This document shows, piece after piece, positions 1 through 7,060 of a stretch of 9,375 bases of DNA. The position numbers and the translations under genes are program-made. The notes beneath the pieces are model-generated. The model saw nothing but the letters and a program-made list of their open reading frames with translations, was not told the DNA's origin and did not search any database. The stretch is from Prosthecobacter sp. (GTDB lineage: Bacteria > Verrucomicrobiota > Verrucomicrobiia > Verrucomicrobiales > Verrucomicrobiaceae). The stretch is from assembly GCA_025869455.1 (NCBI GenBank), contig JAOZVT010000161.1, positions 8,620 through 17,994 of the forward strand, in the 5' to 3' direction. The stretch's first letter is position 1. Every line of letters begins with the position of its first letter.

Positions 1-942
1 GAAACCTAGCTTCGGGCGATCAATGGTCCAGTAGAGCTGAGGCGTCAGGTAATCCACCCACCCCTGTTGCAGCCACTTGCGGCTATCGGCTCCCAGTTCC
101 TCATAAGGGTCCAATCCTCCTCCGGTGCCTTCAGGGAAATTGGGGCGCCAAAGACCAAAGGGGCTGATGCCAAATTTCACCGTGCGTTTGATCTCTTTGA
201 TGCCTGCATAGGCGGTGCGCACCGTTTCATTCACATTGTCGCGACGCCAAGCTTTGAGTTCCAGTTGGCCGCCTTTGGACTGGTATTGAGCATAGGTTTG
301 TTCATCGGGGAAGGGGATGACCTGTTTGTTTGCGCCCATGATGGGGTAGGGGTAAAAATAGTCATCCATGTGGATACCATCCACATCGTAGCGCCGGGTC
401 ACATCCTTCATCACATCCACCGCGCGTTGGCGCACTTCGGGGATGCCGGGATTCATCCACCAGTCACGGCCATATTTGAGGGTCCATTCTGGATGCTGGC
501 GGCGGATGTGATTGGCGCTGGGCGCATGGGCATCACCAGCAAGTCCGCGGAAGGGATTAAACCAGGCGTGAAGTTCCATGCCTAGCCGATGTGCTTCTGT
601 GACTGCAAATTCCAGTGGGTCCCATTTGGGAGAAGGCGGCAGGCTCATCAGGCCGCTCAAATAGGGGGACCAAGGCTCCAAAGCGGATTCGTAAAGAGCA
701 TCTCCAGCGGGACGCACCTGAAAAATGAGGCAATTCAGACCCACGTCATGGGCACTCTGGATGAGGCGCAGCAGTTGTTCTTTTTGACGTGTAACAGGCA
801 GGCCAGGTTCGCTGGGCCAGTTGATATTATGAACGGTGGCGATCCACGAACCGCGTAGCTCTCTCGCGGGTAAGGGAACGGCGGTTTGGGACCAAGCCAG
901 GAGTGGCGTGAATACGCTGAGTAGCAGGAGAAAATAACGCAT
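1..942 (-). CDS. Glycosyl hydrolase-like 10 (GHL10/DUF187) secreted protein, 3' end cut by window edge
   Basis: This leftward frame is open from an ATG at 942-940 to the window edge: 314 codons, no stop, C-terminus missing. Residues 1-19 form a Sec-type signal peptide (M-R-Y-F then a Leu-rich core, possible cleavage near A-W-S-Q), so the protein should be exported. Mature-protein features match the GHL10 (DUF187; YngK/DigH-like) TIM-barrel family: R-E-L-R-G-S-W-I-A at 27-35, F-Q-V-R-P-A-G-D-A-L-Y at 74-84, E-L-H-A-W-F-N-P at 123-130, W-W-M-N-P-G at 161-166, and V-D-G-I-H-M-D-D-Y-F at 187-196. The last block carries the acidic residues expected at the active site. A further block, G-I-S-P-F-G-L-W-R, lies at 258-266. 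Characterised relatives such as E. coli DigH cut glycan strands of peptidoglycan; the substrate here is inferred only. No Shine-Dalgarno is visible. The gene is divergent from the lipoprotein starting at 1121. Confidence 0.9.
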   Translation of the reverse strand, partial: MRYFLLLLSVFTPLLAWSQTAVPLPARELRGSWIATVHNINWPSEPGLPVTRQKEQLLRLIQSAHDVGLNCLIFQVRPAGDALYESALEPWSPYLSGLMSLPPSPKWDPLEFAVTEAHRLGMELHAWFNPFRGLAGDAHAPSANHIRRQHPEWTLKYGRDWWMNPGIPEVRQRAVDVMKDVTRRYDVDGIHMDDYFYPYPIMGANKQVIPFPDEQTYAQYQSKGGQLELKAWRRDNVNETVRTAYAGIKEIKRTVKFGISPFGLWRPNFPEGTGGGLDPYEELGADSRKWLQQGWVDYLTPQLYWTIDRPKLGF

Positions 943-1120
943 GGGAGGGTATTCAAAAGTCAGTCTGGAGTGTGGTATGCCCAGATCAAGTGGAAGGCAA
1001 AGCTGGAAACAAGATCAGAAGGATGGGGTTAAACCGATGTTTTCTCACCCTCGGCGAGGTTTCGGCAGACGTATTATTTTACGTGTCGCATTTTCGCCGC
1101 CAATTTAGTATTCTTGCTGC

Positions 1121-1885
1121 ATGCAAACCCTACTCAAAAGACACCTCCGTCTCTGGACTCTTCCTGTCTTGGGGATGTGTGTGTCTGGTTGTGAAGGATT
1201 TCGGGTGCCGGCTTTAGAAAAGTTAAAATCGGCTGAGGTGACTGACGACAAAACCAAGGCGACACCTCCTGCCCAAGGTGATGCTGCCCCTGGCACAGAT
1301 ACTTCACCTGTGGATTTGTCTTTCCTGCTCAGCATGAACTATGCAGAAGCAAAAACCATTTCCGGGCAAAGTCTGGATCTGGGGGCCAATGGACGAGTGG
1401 CGGCTGAGAGTATCGAGGTAATCAAAATGGCTAACGACGGAAGCCCTCGGAAAGTAAGAGCCAAGGGCAAGGTCTATCTGGAAGCTGGGGCGGATGATTC
1501 GGCCAAGATTCTGTGCCAAGAGGCTTATATCAATGGCGATGAAGCCGTGCTGCGTGGCAAACCCATTTTGCAACGTGGGGGCACCATCATTGAAGGCTTG
1601 GCTGACGACACGGTCTTTTACTTTTTAGGCACACGCCTGCGCGTGATCGGCCTGCATCGTGTGACCAATCCAGATGCCATGATCGCCAGCATGCCAACAT
1701 CGGGGCCTTGGACAGCTGGGCCGAATCCGCTCTTGCCCGCCTTGAATGAAAATGCCGTGCCAATCAATATTCGCGAGGAAATGATGAAAGCTGCCGAAGC
1801 CGAGGCCGTGCTCCAGCAACATCGTAAAAATGCGCAAATGCTGCCAGAGGCACCTCCTGCCCCTTGGGTTAAACCTGGAGCGTAA
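1121..1885 (+). CDS. Lipoprotein with LptA/OstA-like core
   Basis: A 254-residue protein. Residues 1-24 form a lipoprotein signal: basic n-region (L-K-R-H-L-R), hydrophobic stretch, and lipobox V-S-G-C with Cys24 as the lipidation site. Residues 25-70 are a Lys/Ala/Pro/Asp-rich linker. Residues about 95-181 read as short beta strands with a Gly/Asp turn rhythm: R-A-K-G-K-V-Y-L-E, then C-Q-E-A-Y-I-N-G-D, A-V-L-R-G-K-P-I-L-Q-R-G-G and T-R-L-R-V-I-G. This is the pattern of the LptA/OstA beta-jellyroll repeat used in lipopolysaccharide transport. The tail (from about 185) is Pro/Ala-rich with a short charged helix near 217-238. I do not recognise the exact family, and the LptA-like call is inference from the strand pattern. 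The ATG at 1121 is chosen because it gives an intact signal; no clear Shine-Dalgarno precedes it. It converges with the binding protein ending at 1954. Confidence 0.8.
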   Translation: MQTLLKRHLRLWTLPVLGMCVSGCEGFRVPALEKLKSAEVTDDKTKATPPAQGDAAPGTDTSPVDLSFLLSMNYAEAKTISGQSLDLGANGRVAAESIEVIKMANDGSPRKVRAKGKVYLEAGADDSAKILCQEAYINGDEAVLRGKPILQRGGTIIEGLADDTVFYFLGTRLRVIGLHRVTNPDAMIASMPTSGPWTAGPNPLLPALNENAVPINIREEMMKAAEAEAVLQQHRKNAQMLPEAPPAPWVKPGA

Positions 1886-1953
1886 AGGTGCCCAACGAAG
1901 GTTTGCCCGAATTATGCGATAATGGCCGAGTTTGAGTTCTGCTCACCCGATGA

Positions 1954-2736
1954 TCATTCAAACACAAAGGGTAGCCCCTGGGCCTTCATCATGTCACGTT
2001 CTTTGGCCAAGTATTGATCCGCTAATTTGGCAAAAGCTCCTTCCGCTTTCATTCGGGCGATGGTTTCATTCACTTTGGCTTTCAGATCTTCCTGACCTTT
2101 CTTGATTCCGACGCTCCACACTTCTACATGCAGTGGAGCTAATAAGGCGCGTGTCTGTTCAGGGTATTGTTCGTGATAGTTCATCACGGAGACTTGATCG
2201 TACACCCAGGCATCCACGGTGCCGTTGTTCACTTCCATCACGCATGCCGCATCAGTATCTAGTGCCACCAGTTTGGCATTCGGCAGCTCAGCGCGGCACC
2301 ATTGTTCTCCCGTGGTGGCAATGCGTACGGCTAGCTTGCGCCCCGGCGTTTTCAGGTCTTCGGCAGATTGAACGGTGGAGTTTTTAGAGGCTAGAATCGA
2401 CAAGACCGTTTTGACATAGGGATCAGAAAAATCAATTTTCTCCCCCCGCTTCTCATTAGCCGTTAGAGAGGAGATGATGAGATCAATTTGGCCTGTTTGC
2501 AGAGCTGGAATGAGTCCGTCAAAAGTCATGTTCCGGTACTGCACCTGCTTTCCTAGGGTCTTGCCGATCTCGTTACCAATGGCCACACTGACCCCGGTAA
2601 CTTCCCCATTCGTGTCTTTAAATTCGAAGGGTGGATACGTGGCATCCATTCCGATCACCAAGACATCTTGGCGTGAACAGCCAGTGAGAGCGAAAATCAG
2701 ACTTAAGATGCAAAGGCTGGCGTGAAGAAATCTCAT
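1954..2736 (-). CDS. Amino-acid ABC transporter substrate-binding lipoprotein (SBP_bac_3 family)
   Basis: A periplasmic solute-binding protein, 260 residues from the ATG at 2736. In-frame TTG (2754) and GTG (2751) codons lie upstream, but the ATG puts a normal signal sequence directly at the N-terminus. The lipobox is L-T-G-C with Cys20. Family marks: G-M-D-A-T-Y-P-P-F-E-F at 29-39, F-D-G-L-I-P-A-L-Q-T-G at 72-82, D-L-I-I-S-S-L-T at 85-92, Arg97 (expected to bind the ligand carboxylate), F-S-D-P-Y at 103-107, A-T-T-G-E at 140-144, and Asp180 in V-Y-D-Q (expected to bind the amino group). These residues point to a polar amino acid ligand, but its identity cannot be read. Cys147 and Cys165 could form a disulfide. 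No permease or ATPase gene is next to it in this window, so it is an orphan binding protein here. It lies 58 bases downstream of the TPR gene and could be co-transcribed with it. Confidence 0.92.
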   Translation of the reverse strand: MRFLHASLCILSLIFALTGCSRQDVLVIGMDATYPPFEFKDTNGEVTGVSVAIGNEIGKTLGKQVQYRNMTFDGLIPALQTGQIDLIISSLTANEKRGEKIDFSDPYVKTVLSILASKNSTVQSAEDLKTPGRKLAVRIATTGEQWCRAELPNAKLVALDTDAACVMEVNNGTVDAWVYDQVSVMNYHEQYPEQTRALLAPLHVEVWSVGIKKGQEDLKAKVNETIARMKAEGAFAKLADQYLAKERDMMKAQGLPFVFE

Positions 2737-2794
2737 GGCAACATTACGCACCAAGATGCATGCCAGTGCGAGCAGAGAAACGCGCCAAGCCGGC

Positions 2795-3688
2795 TCAACT
2801 CACCGTGGCCATCATTTTTTCCAGTCGCTTCCGCGCCAACAGGGCCTTTTTGTCTTCCCCCTGATTTTCTAGCAGAGCGATGTAGTCCAGGCTGACCGCC
2901 TCATAACTGATGGACTCATTTTGTAAGTGCTGCTCCAAGATGCGCAGGCTTTTCTCAAAGTTCAGGATGGAGGCTGCATTGTCCCCCAGTTCATGATTGG
3001 CGGTGGCCAAATTGCAGTGAGATTGAGCGACGTCTGGATGGTCTGCTCCCAGTAGTTTGATGCGGATCTCCAGGGCTTCCGTGAACATCTCCTTGGCCTG
3101 ATCAGGGAAACCAGCGGTGTAATAAAGGCTGCCGAGATTGTTATAAACCGAGGCCACTTCTTCGGTCTCACGGCCACGTTTGGCCTCTAAGGTTTCGAGT
3201 GATCGCAAATAATGCTGCTCTGCCAGGGCAAATTTGCCAAGGCCTTTGTAGATCATCGCTAGATTGTTGCGCAGTTGCGCAGCGGTCTCTTCATCCGGCG
3301 GCGTGAGGGCCTCGTATTCGCTGATGGCCTGTTCATAAAGCGGAATGGCTTCCGCTTCCCGTTGGCTGAAATCGAGCAATGTGGCCAATTGGGTACGCAC
3401 GCGGGCCACGAGATTGGCCGGAATAGCTGCCTTTCCGGCAATTTCCAGGGCTTCTCCATAGCTGGCTTCTGACCCAGCGGCGTCTCCCAGTTCACGTTGT
3501 ACATCTGCCAGGACATGGAGCCCCGTGAACAGACTCGGCGCTTCAGCAGCATCATCCTCCACCGCTTCACGTAGCCCTGTTAGGGCGCTCGTGGCAGCGC
3601 TGAGTGCTTCTTCTAGCCGACCTTGGCTTAAAAGATTGGCAGCATGATTGTCCAGAAGATTAGAGAAACTCGAAAGACTCGCAGGCAC
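2795..3688 (-). CDS. Tetratricopeptide (kinesin light chain-type TPR) repeat protein
   Basis: A 297-residue protein with no signal peptide or membrane segment, so probably cytoplasmic. Three 42-residue repeats stand in exact register at 137-178, 179-220 and 221-262, each of the form N-N-L-A/G...Y...G...A...Y/F..S/A-L-E/R-I/T. The second carries the L-G-A-D-H-P-D-V turn typical of the TPR_10/TPR_12 (kinesin light chain-like) class. Weaker repeats cover about 15-40, 55-85 and 95-128. Such repeats make an alpha-solenoid that binds other proteins; the partner is unknown. The start is a GTG at 3688: the only in-frame ATG lies deep in the repeats (codon 145), and an in-frame TGA stands 13 codons upstream of the GTG. 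No Shine-Dalgarno is seen. The gene lies between recO and the orphan binding protein, all leftward. Confidence 0.85.
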   Translation of the reverse strand: MPASLSSFSNLLDNHAANLLSQGRLEEALSAATSALTGLREAVEDDAAEAPSLFTGLHVLADVQRELGDAAGSEASYGEALEIAGKAAIPANLVARVRTQLATLLDFSQREAEAIPLYEQAISEYEALTPPDEETAAQLRNNLAMIYKGLGKFALAEQHYLRSLETLEAKRGRETEEVASVYNNLGSLYYTAGFPDQAKEMFTEALEIRIKLLGADHPDVAQSHCNLATANHELGDNAASILNFEKSLRILEQHLQNESISYEAVSLDYIALLENQGEDKKALLARKRLEKMMATVS

Positions 3689-3810
3689 AGATTTTTGCGG
3701 GGGGTTGTAATAAACACCGTACCATCACGGCTTTTCCCTTCCCACATCAAGCAAAAAAGAAAGGTAAGCAGAGGAACTGGGCACTCATTTTGCAGAACTA
3801 TCAGGAAAGC

Positions 3811-4380
3811 TTATGAAATGTCTCGGTTGGCCTTCTCAGATAGCCAGTCTAAAACCTGTCGTCTTTGGATGGGGAGTCGGCGGTGGAAATTTTCTTCGAT
3901 GGCATGTGCTGCCTGGCCTCCTGCGGAACCGCCTTCTCCGATTAAGCCTAAATCTTCAGCAAGCCGGAGTTCGAAACGTTCGATAAAGGCGCGGCTGGGA
4001 TCGTGATCATTCAGGTAATTGAGCGCCTTGATCAAAAGTTCATGAATCGCCGGAATGGGGGAATGCGGTTCCACCGCTAGGGTGATTAGCTTGACTAAAT
4101 ACGTGGCGGCTAGGACACGGCCATAGCTGCTGCGCAAACCCAAACGCGGATTTTGCCAATGGGCTTCCAGCAAGGTGTGCAAATCGCTTTTTTTGGCGAG
4201 CGCGTAATGAATGTCTGCTGAGACAAACAAATCCAGCAGACCTGCAAAGGCGGATTTAGGACGCAGGGCTCCTTTGGCAATGGTGCGGAAGAGTCCATGC
4301 TCAGCGCTACACCACTGGACGATCAAGGTCGTCTCCGAGTAGCGCGAGCGACCGATCAGGATGGCCTCCGTTTTTTCCAT
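3811..4380 (-). CDS. recO: DNA repair protein RecO (short form)
   Basis: RecO works in the RecFOR pathway: it binds single-stranded DNA and SSB and helps load RecA at gaps and during recombinational repair. The 189-residue product begins M-E-K-T-E-A-I-L-I-G-R-S-R-Y-S-E-T, the RecO N-terminal OB-fold signature. It continues with H-G-L-F-R-T-I-A-K-G-A-L-R-P-K-S at 28-43 and L-L-D-L-F at 48-52. The helical C-terminal part has F-E-L-R-L-A-E-D-L-G-L at 136-146, where the family usually has a similar F-E..L-L..L-G block. Many RecO proteins are about 240 residues and some carry a four-cysteine zinc ribbon. Here the only cysteine is Cys24, so the zinc site is absent and the C-terminal domain is reduced. 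The ATG at 4380 fits the conserved N-terminus. The gene is divergent from the TetR gene, 134 bases away. Confidence 0.88.
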   Translation of the reverse strand: MEKTEAILIGRSRYSETTLIVQWCSAEHGLFRTIAKGALRPKSAFAGLLDLFVSADIHYALAKKSDLHTLLEAHWQNPRLGLRSSYGRVLAATYLVKLITLAVEPHSPIPAIHELLIKALNYLNDHDPSRAFIERFELRLAEDLGLIGEGGSAGGQAAHAIEENFHRRLPIQRRQVLDWLSEKANRDIS

Positions 4381-4482
4381 GTCTGTTTATGTCTCATGCA
4401 ATGGAGTGCCGCGCAAGCTGACGGAAATGGCAATGAGTTCCAGATTCACAAAAGGCAGGTCGCAAAAAAGTGCTTGAATATT

Positions 4483-4498
4483 GTAAGTGATCACTTAC
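4483..4498. promoter_or_regulatory. Perfect 16-base palindrome, likely TetR operator
   Basis: The sequence GTAAGTGATCACTTAC is an exact inverted repeat, two 8-base halves with no spacer. It ends 16 bases before the ATG of the TetR-family gene, inside the region between that gene and the divergent recO. TetR-family regulators commonly bind such palindromes at their own promoter, so autoregulation is the natural inference. No convincing -35/-10 pair could be placed around it. A related degenerate copy lies at 5240-5255. Confidence 0.7.
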
Positions 4499-4502
4499 TT
4501 GT

Positions 4503-4506
4503 GGAG
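4503..4506 (+). promoter_or_regulatory. Shine-Dalgarno of the TetR gene
   Basis: GGAG sits 8 bases before the ATG at 4515. It is the clearest ribosome binding site in the window, where most other genes lack one, and it supports the chosen start of the TetR gene. Confidence 0.65.
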
Positions 4507-4514
4507 CGAGCCTT

Positions 4515-5216
4515 ATGTCAACTCCCCATTCTCCCATTCGATTGCCCAGCGATGAGCGGCGGGAGCGTATCTTGGATTCGGCGCTCCGCGTGTTTGCTGA
4601 TCGCGGGTTTCATGGCGCGACGACTCGGGAACTGGCCAAGGCAGCCGGAGTCTCGGAGGCGCTGATGTTTCGCCACTTTCCCACCAAGGAAGACCTCTAT
4701 CTCGCTCTTCAGTCCCATTGCTGCCAAGCCAAGGCGGGGGAGAAGGCAGAGATGTTGGGCAAGTTGGAAGACTCCACCGCTTCCTTGGTCATGCTGGTTC
4801 ACTACATGATGGCTAAGATGCTGCGCCCTGCGGCCTGTGTGCCGGAGGCTGAGCAGGCCTTACACCGGCTTTTAGCCAACAGCATCATTGAGGATGGCAA
4901 CTTTGCCCGAGGGTTCATGGAGCGTGTAGGACGTGAATTCATTGATAAATTAGAATCCTGTCTTGCTGTCGCTGTTCGCGAAGGCGACGCGCAAACTTCA
5001 CCCATTAACGGGCGTGTGGGGGCTTGGTTTGTGCAGCATTTTGCGGCCATGCTCATGCTGAATGAAATGCCGGGTCGGCCCGTGGTGGAATTGGAGGCCG
5101 AACGCGTAGAACAGGTGGAGCAGGCCGTCTGGTTTGCCCTCCAGGGCTTGGGTCTGAAGCCGGAAGCAATACGTCGAAACTATCACCCGCAGGCCTTTGC
5201 ACTCCTCATGAGTTGA
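4515..5216 (+). CDS. TetR-family transcriptional regulator
   Basis: A 233-residue DNA-binding repressor-type protein. The N-terminal TetR_N domain spans about 15-62: R-R-E-R-I-L-D-S-A-L-R-V-F-A-D-R-G-F at 15-32, T-T-R-E-L-A-K-A-A-G-V-S at 36-47, then F-R-H-F-P-T-K-E-D-L-Y at 52-62. That is the normal helix-turn-helix with the family's closing Y/F-x-x-F-x-x-K-E-x-L block. Residues 70-233 form the helical ligand and dimer domain, which is too variable to name an inducer. The start is supported by GGAG 8 bases upstream. A perfect palindrome lies just before it and a degenerate copy just after it, ahead of the propeller gene 58 bases downstream on the same strand. This suggests it controls itself and that gene. 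Divergent recO could also feel the operator, though recO is normally a housekeeping gene. Confidence 0.93.
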   Translation: MSTPHSPIRLPSDERRERILDSALRVFADRGFHGATTRELAKAAGVSEALMFRHFPTKEDLYLALQSHCCQAKAGEKAEMLGKLEDSTASLVMLVHYMMAKMLRPAACVPEAEQALHRLLANSIIEDGNFARGFMERVGREFIDKLESCLAVAVREGDAQTSPINGRVGAWFVQHFAAMLMLNEMPGRPVVELEAERVEQVEQAVWFALQGLGLKPEAIRRNYHPQAFALLMS

Positions 5217-5239
5217 TGTTTTTTATATTTAGAATCGAA

Positions 5240-5255
5240 GTAAGCACTCACTCCG
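5240..5255. promoter_or_regulatory. Degenerate copy of the TetR palindrome ahead of the propeller gene
   Basis: GTAAGCACTCACTCCG matches the 4483-4498 palindrome at 10 of 16 positions, including the left GTAAG and the right TCACT in the same register. Taken from 5239, AGTAAGCACTCACT is itself an imperfect inverted repeat (10 of 14 positions symmetrical). It lies 19 bases before the ATG at 5275, downstream of an A/T-rich run at 5219-5230. A second binding site for the same regulator is inferred, not shown. Confidence 0.45.
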
Positions 5256-5274
5256 TAAATAACCCTCTAAAAAG

Positions 5275-6864
5275 ATGAACACAGAATCCGCTCCACCTCT
5301 CACGGCATCGCGACGTCGCCTTCCGTGGTTTCCCATCATCACCCTTCTTCTTGGGGCTGGTGCGGTGATTTATTTGCGTTCGTTGCCGGAGTTTGAGCGG
5401 AATCTCAAAGGTTGGCTCTCTGCCGGAATTCCTCTTCTCATTCTGCTTCTCAACATTCTGTGGTTTGTCATCACGCCCCGGTTTTCCTGGAAGACCCGTT
5501 TGGTGGGGGTGCTGGTACTGGTCGCCGTGGGGTTTGGATTTAAATTAGCGGTTCGTGTGGATGGGACTATGGATGGCACTGGTTTACCCAAGTTTGCCTG
5601 GAAGTGGTCCAGCTCCTCCCAGCCGAAGGCCAAAGAAATAGCTCCGCTGATTGCGGAGGCTTCCACCTCAGTGGTGCAGGATCCGCGCCTGGCACAAGCC
5701 TCAGATGTCCCTCAGTTTTTTGGTCCCAATCGCGATGGCGTTATCACCGGAGCTGGATTGGCCCGAGATTGGAAATCCAAGCCTCCGAAGGAATTCTGGC
5801 GTCAACCCATCGGCCAAGGCTGGTCCGCTTATGCCGTCGTGGGAGGAAAAGCCTACACCCAGGAGCAGCGCGGAGAGGAGGAGCTGGTTACTTGTTATGA
5901 TCTATTTACGGGAAAGCTGATCTGGGCTCATGCCGACGATGCTCACTTTTCTCAGTGGCAAAGTGGCGATGGTCCGCATGCGACACCGACGGTGCATGAA
6001 GGACGTGTTTACACTTATGGCGGCACAGGACTTCTGAACTGTCTGGAAGCCAGCACGGGGAAGCCCATCTGGCAGCGATCGGTTCTCACAGAAAATAAAC
6101 TGGCCAACATCGAATGGGGAACCAGTTCCTCACCCCTCATTGTGGATGACAAAGTGGTAGTGACGGGTGGTTATACCCTGGGGCCTGTCCTCTTCGCTTA
6201 TCAGTGTGAGACCGGGGAGCCTGTCTGGAAAGCTGGCCATGATGAAGCAAGTTACGCTTCTCCTGCTCTCGCGACCTTAGCCGGTAAACAGGTCATTCTG
6301 AGTAACAATGCTCGTGCCTTGACTGCTTTTGATCCAGCCTCAGGTACCGTATTGCTGGATTACGCTTGGGGTGGAGATAAATGGCCCAAAGCCTCTCAAC
6401 CACTCGTTTTATCAGGTGACCGAATCTTTCTTTCCGCCGGGTACGGCATGGGCTGTCAGATGCTGCAAATCAAAGCTGAAGCCGATGGGTCTCTCTCTGC
6501 TGCCGAACTGTGGACGGGGATGAAAATGAAGACTCAGTTCAATAGCCCGAGCGCTAAAGATGGTTATGCATACGGCCTCGATGATGGTCGCTTTGCCTGC
6601 ATAGATCTGGCCACAGGTGAACGTCTGTGGAAGGAAGGGCGTTTTGCTTCTGGGCAGTCTCTGCTCGTGGATGATTTAGTCATCATCCAAAATGAAAGTG
6701 GCCCAGTTCACTTGGCTGTCGCCAAGCCTGAAGGCTTTGAGGAGTTAGGCAAAGTGGAGGCGTTAAGCAGCAAAACCTGGAATCATCCCACTCTGTCTGG
6801 GCGCTACCTTCTTGTGCGGAATGATCGTGAAGCGGTGTGTTATGAACTTCCGTTGATGAAGTGA
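5275..6864 (+). CDS. Membrane-anchored PQQ-binding-like beta-propeller protein
   Basis: A 529-residue protein. Three hydrophobic helices lie at about 18-35, 49-68 and 74-93. Arginine clusters at 13-15 and 69-75 fall on the inner side by the positive-inside rule, which places the large C-terminal part outside the cytoplasmic membrane. The motif Q-F-F-G-P-N-R-D-G-V at 147-156 is typical of PQQ-like propellers in Planctomycetota and Verrucomicrobiota. Propeller blades are marked by Y-D-L-F-T-G-K-L-I-W at 208-217, L-E-A-S-T-G-K-P-I-W at 257-266, Y-Q-C-E-T-G-E-P-V-W at 309-318, F-D-P-A-S-G at 352-357 and I-D-L-A-T-G-E-R-L-W at 443-452. Proteins of this class often do not bind PQQ and may act as scaffolds; no dehydrogenase catalytic signature was recognised. 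No clear Shine-Dalgarno precedes the ATG. The gene follows the TetR gene by 58 bases, is preceded by an operator-like element, and is followed by a hairpin. Function is unknown. Confidence 0.9.
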   Translation: MNTESAPPLTASRRRLPWFPIITLLLGAGAVIYLRSLPEFERNLKGWLSAGIPLLILLLNILWFVITPRFSWKTRLVGVLVLVAVGFGFKLAVRVDGTMDGTGLPKFAWKWSSSSQPKAKEIAPLIAEASTSVVQDPRLAQASDVPQFFGPNRDGVITGAGLARDWKSKPPKEFWRQPIGQGWSAYAVVGGKAYTQEQRGEEELVTCYDLFTGKLIWAHADDAHFSQWQSGDGPHATPTVHEGRVYTYGGTGLLNCLEASTGKPIWQRSVLTENKLANIEWGTSSSPLIVDDKVVVTGGYTLGPVLFAYQCETGEPVWKAGHDEASYASPALATLAGKQVILSNNARALTAFDPASGTVLLDYAWGGDKWPKASQPLVLSGDRIFLSAGYGMGCQMLQIKAEADGSLSAAELWTGMKMKTQFNSPSAKDGYAYGLDDGRFACIDLATGERLWKEGRFASGQSLLVDDLVIIQNESGPVHLAVAKPEGFEELGKVEALSSKTWNHPTLSGRYLLVRNDREAVCYELPLMK

Positions 6865-6870
6865 TTTTTT

Positions 6871-6906
6871 AACCCGGATTCCGCGATTGATCGAGGAGTT
6901 CGGGTT
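6871..6906 (+). terminator. Hairpin just after the propeller gene, possible terminator
   Basis: The stem pairs 6871-6886 with 6891-6906: AACCCG with CGGGTT, then G-T, A-T and T-G pairs, TCC with GGA, one G/A mismatch, CGA with TCG, and a TTGA loop. It starts 7 bases after the stop codon. The downstream side has only TTTAA-type sequence and no long T run, so it is a weak intrinsic terminator at best and may instead protect the 3' end of the message. Confidence 0.5.
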
Positions 6907-6940
6907 TAACGGAGTTTGCGCTAAAGTCGTGGAGGCAAAG

Positions 6941-6975
6941 GCTTCTTTGAGGGATTCAAAATAGCTTCTTTCAGG
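6941..6975 (+). repeat. Short direct repeat, 12 bases twice
   Basis: GCTTCTTTGAGG at 6941-6952 recurs as GCTTCTTTCAGG at 6964-6975, with 11 of 12 bases identical and 23 bases start to start, close to two helical turns. It could be a pair of protein binding sites or chance. Confidence 0.35.
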
Positions 6976-7060
6976 CAGCCTCGCTTTGTGGAATTCTCTT
7001 CTGGGCGTGTTGGAAGGTGGTTACTCCAGGGGAATTAATGAGGTCCAATGGATATACGGC

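Noticed and set aside
67..858. Two rightward open frames covering most of the left end
   Set aside because: They lie antisense to the GHL10 gene, whose leftward frame has a signal peptide and clear family motifs; the rightward translations resemble no family.
735..956. Leftward 73-codon open frame overlapping the GHL10 start
   Set aside because: It is a frame-shifted shadow of the GHL10 N-terminus and ends inside that gene.
1049..1084. CCTCG-G-CGAGG palindrome and ACGTA...TACGT inverted repeat in the divergent region before the lipoprotein gene
   Set aside because: Arms of 5 bases are expected by chance in this length, and no promoter boxes could be aligned with them.
1911..1923. ATTAT-GCG-ATAAT inverted repeat between the convergent genes, considered as a terminator
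   Set aside because: The stem is only 5 A/T pairs with a 3-base loop and no T run on either side.
2737..2754. Upstream TTG and GTG starts for the binding protein
   Set aside because: The in-frame ATG at 2736 gives a standard lipoprotein signal; the upstream codons only add six residues with no Shine-Dalgarno.
3689..3810. Gap between recO and the TPR gene, examined for a terminator or small gene
   Set aside because: Only A-rich and C-rich runs were seen, with no stable hairpin followed by T residues on the leftward strand and no supported small frame.
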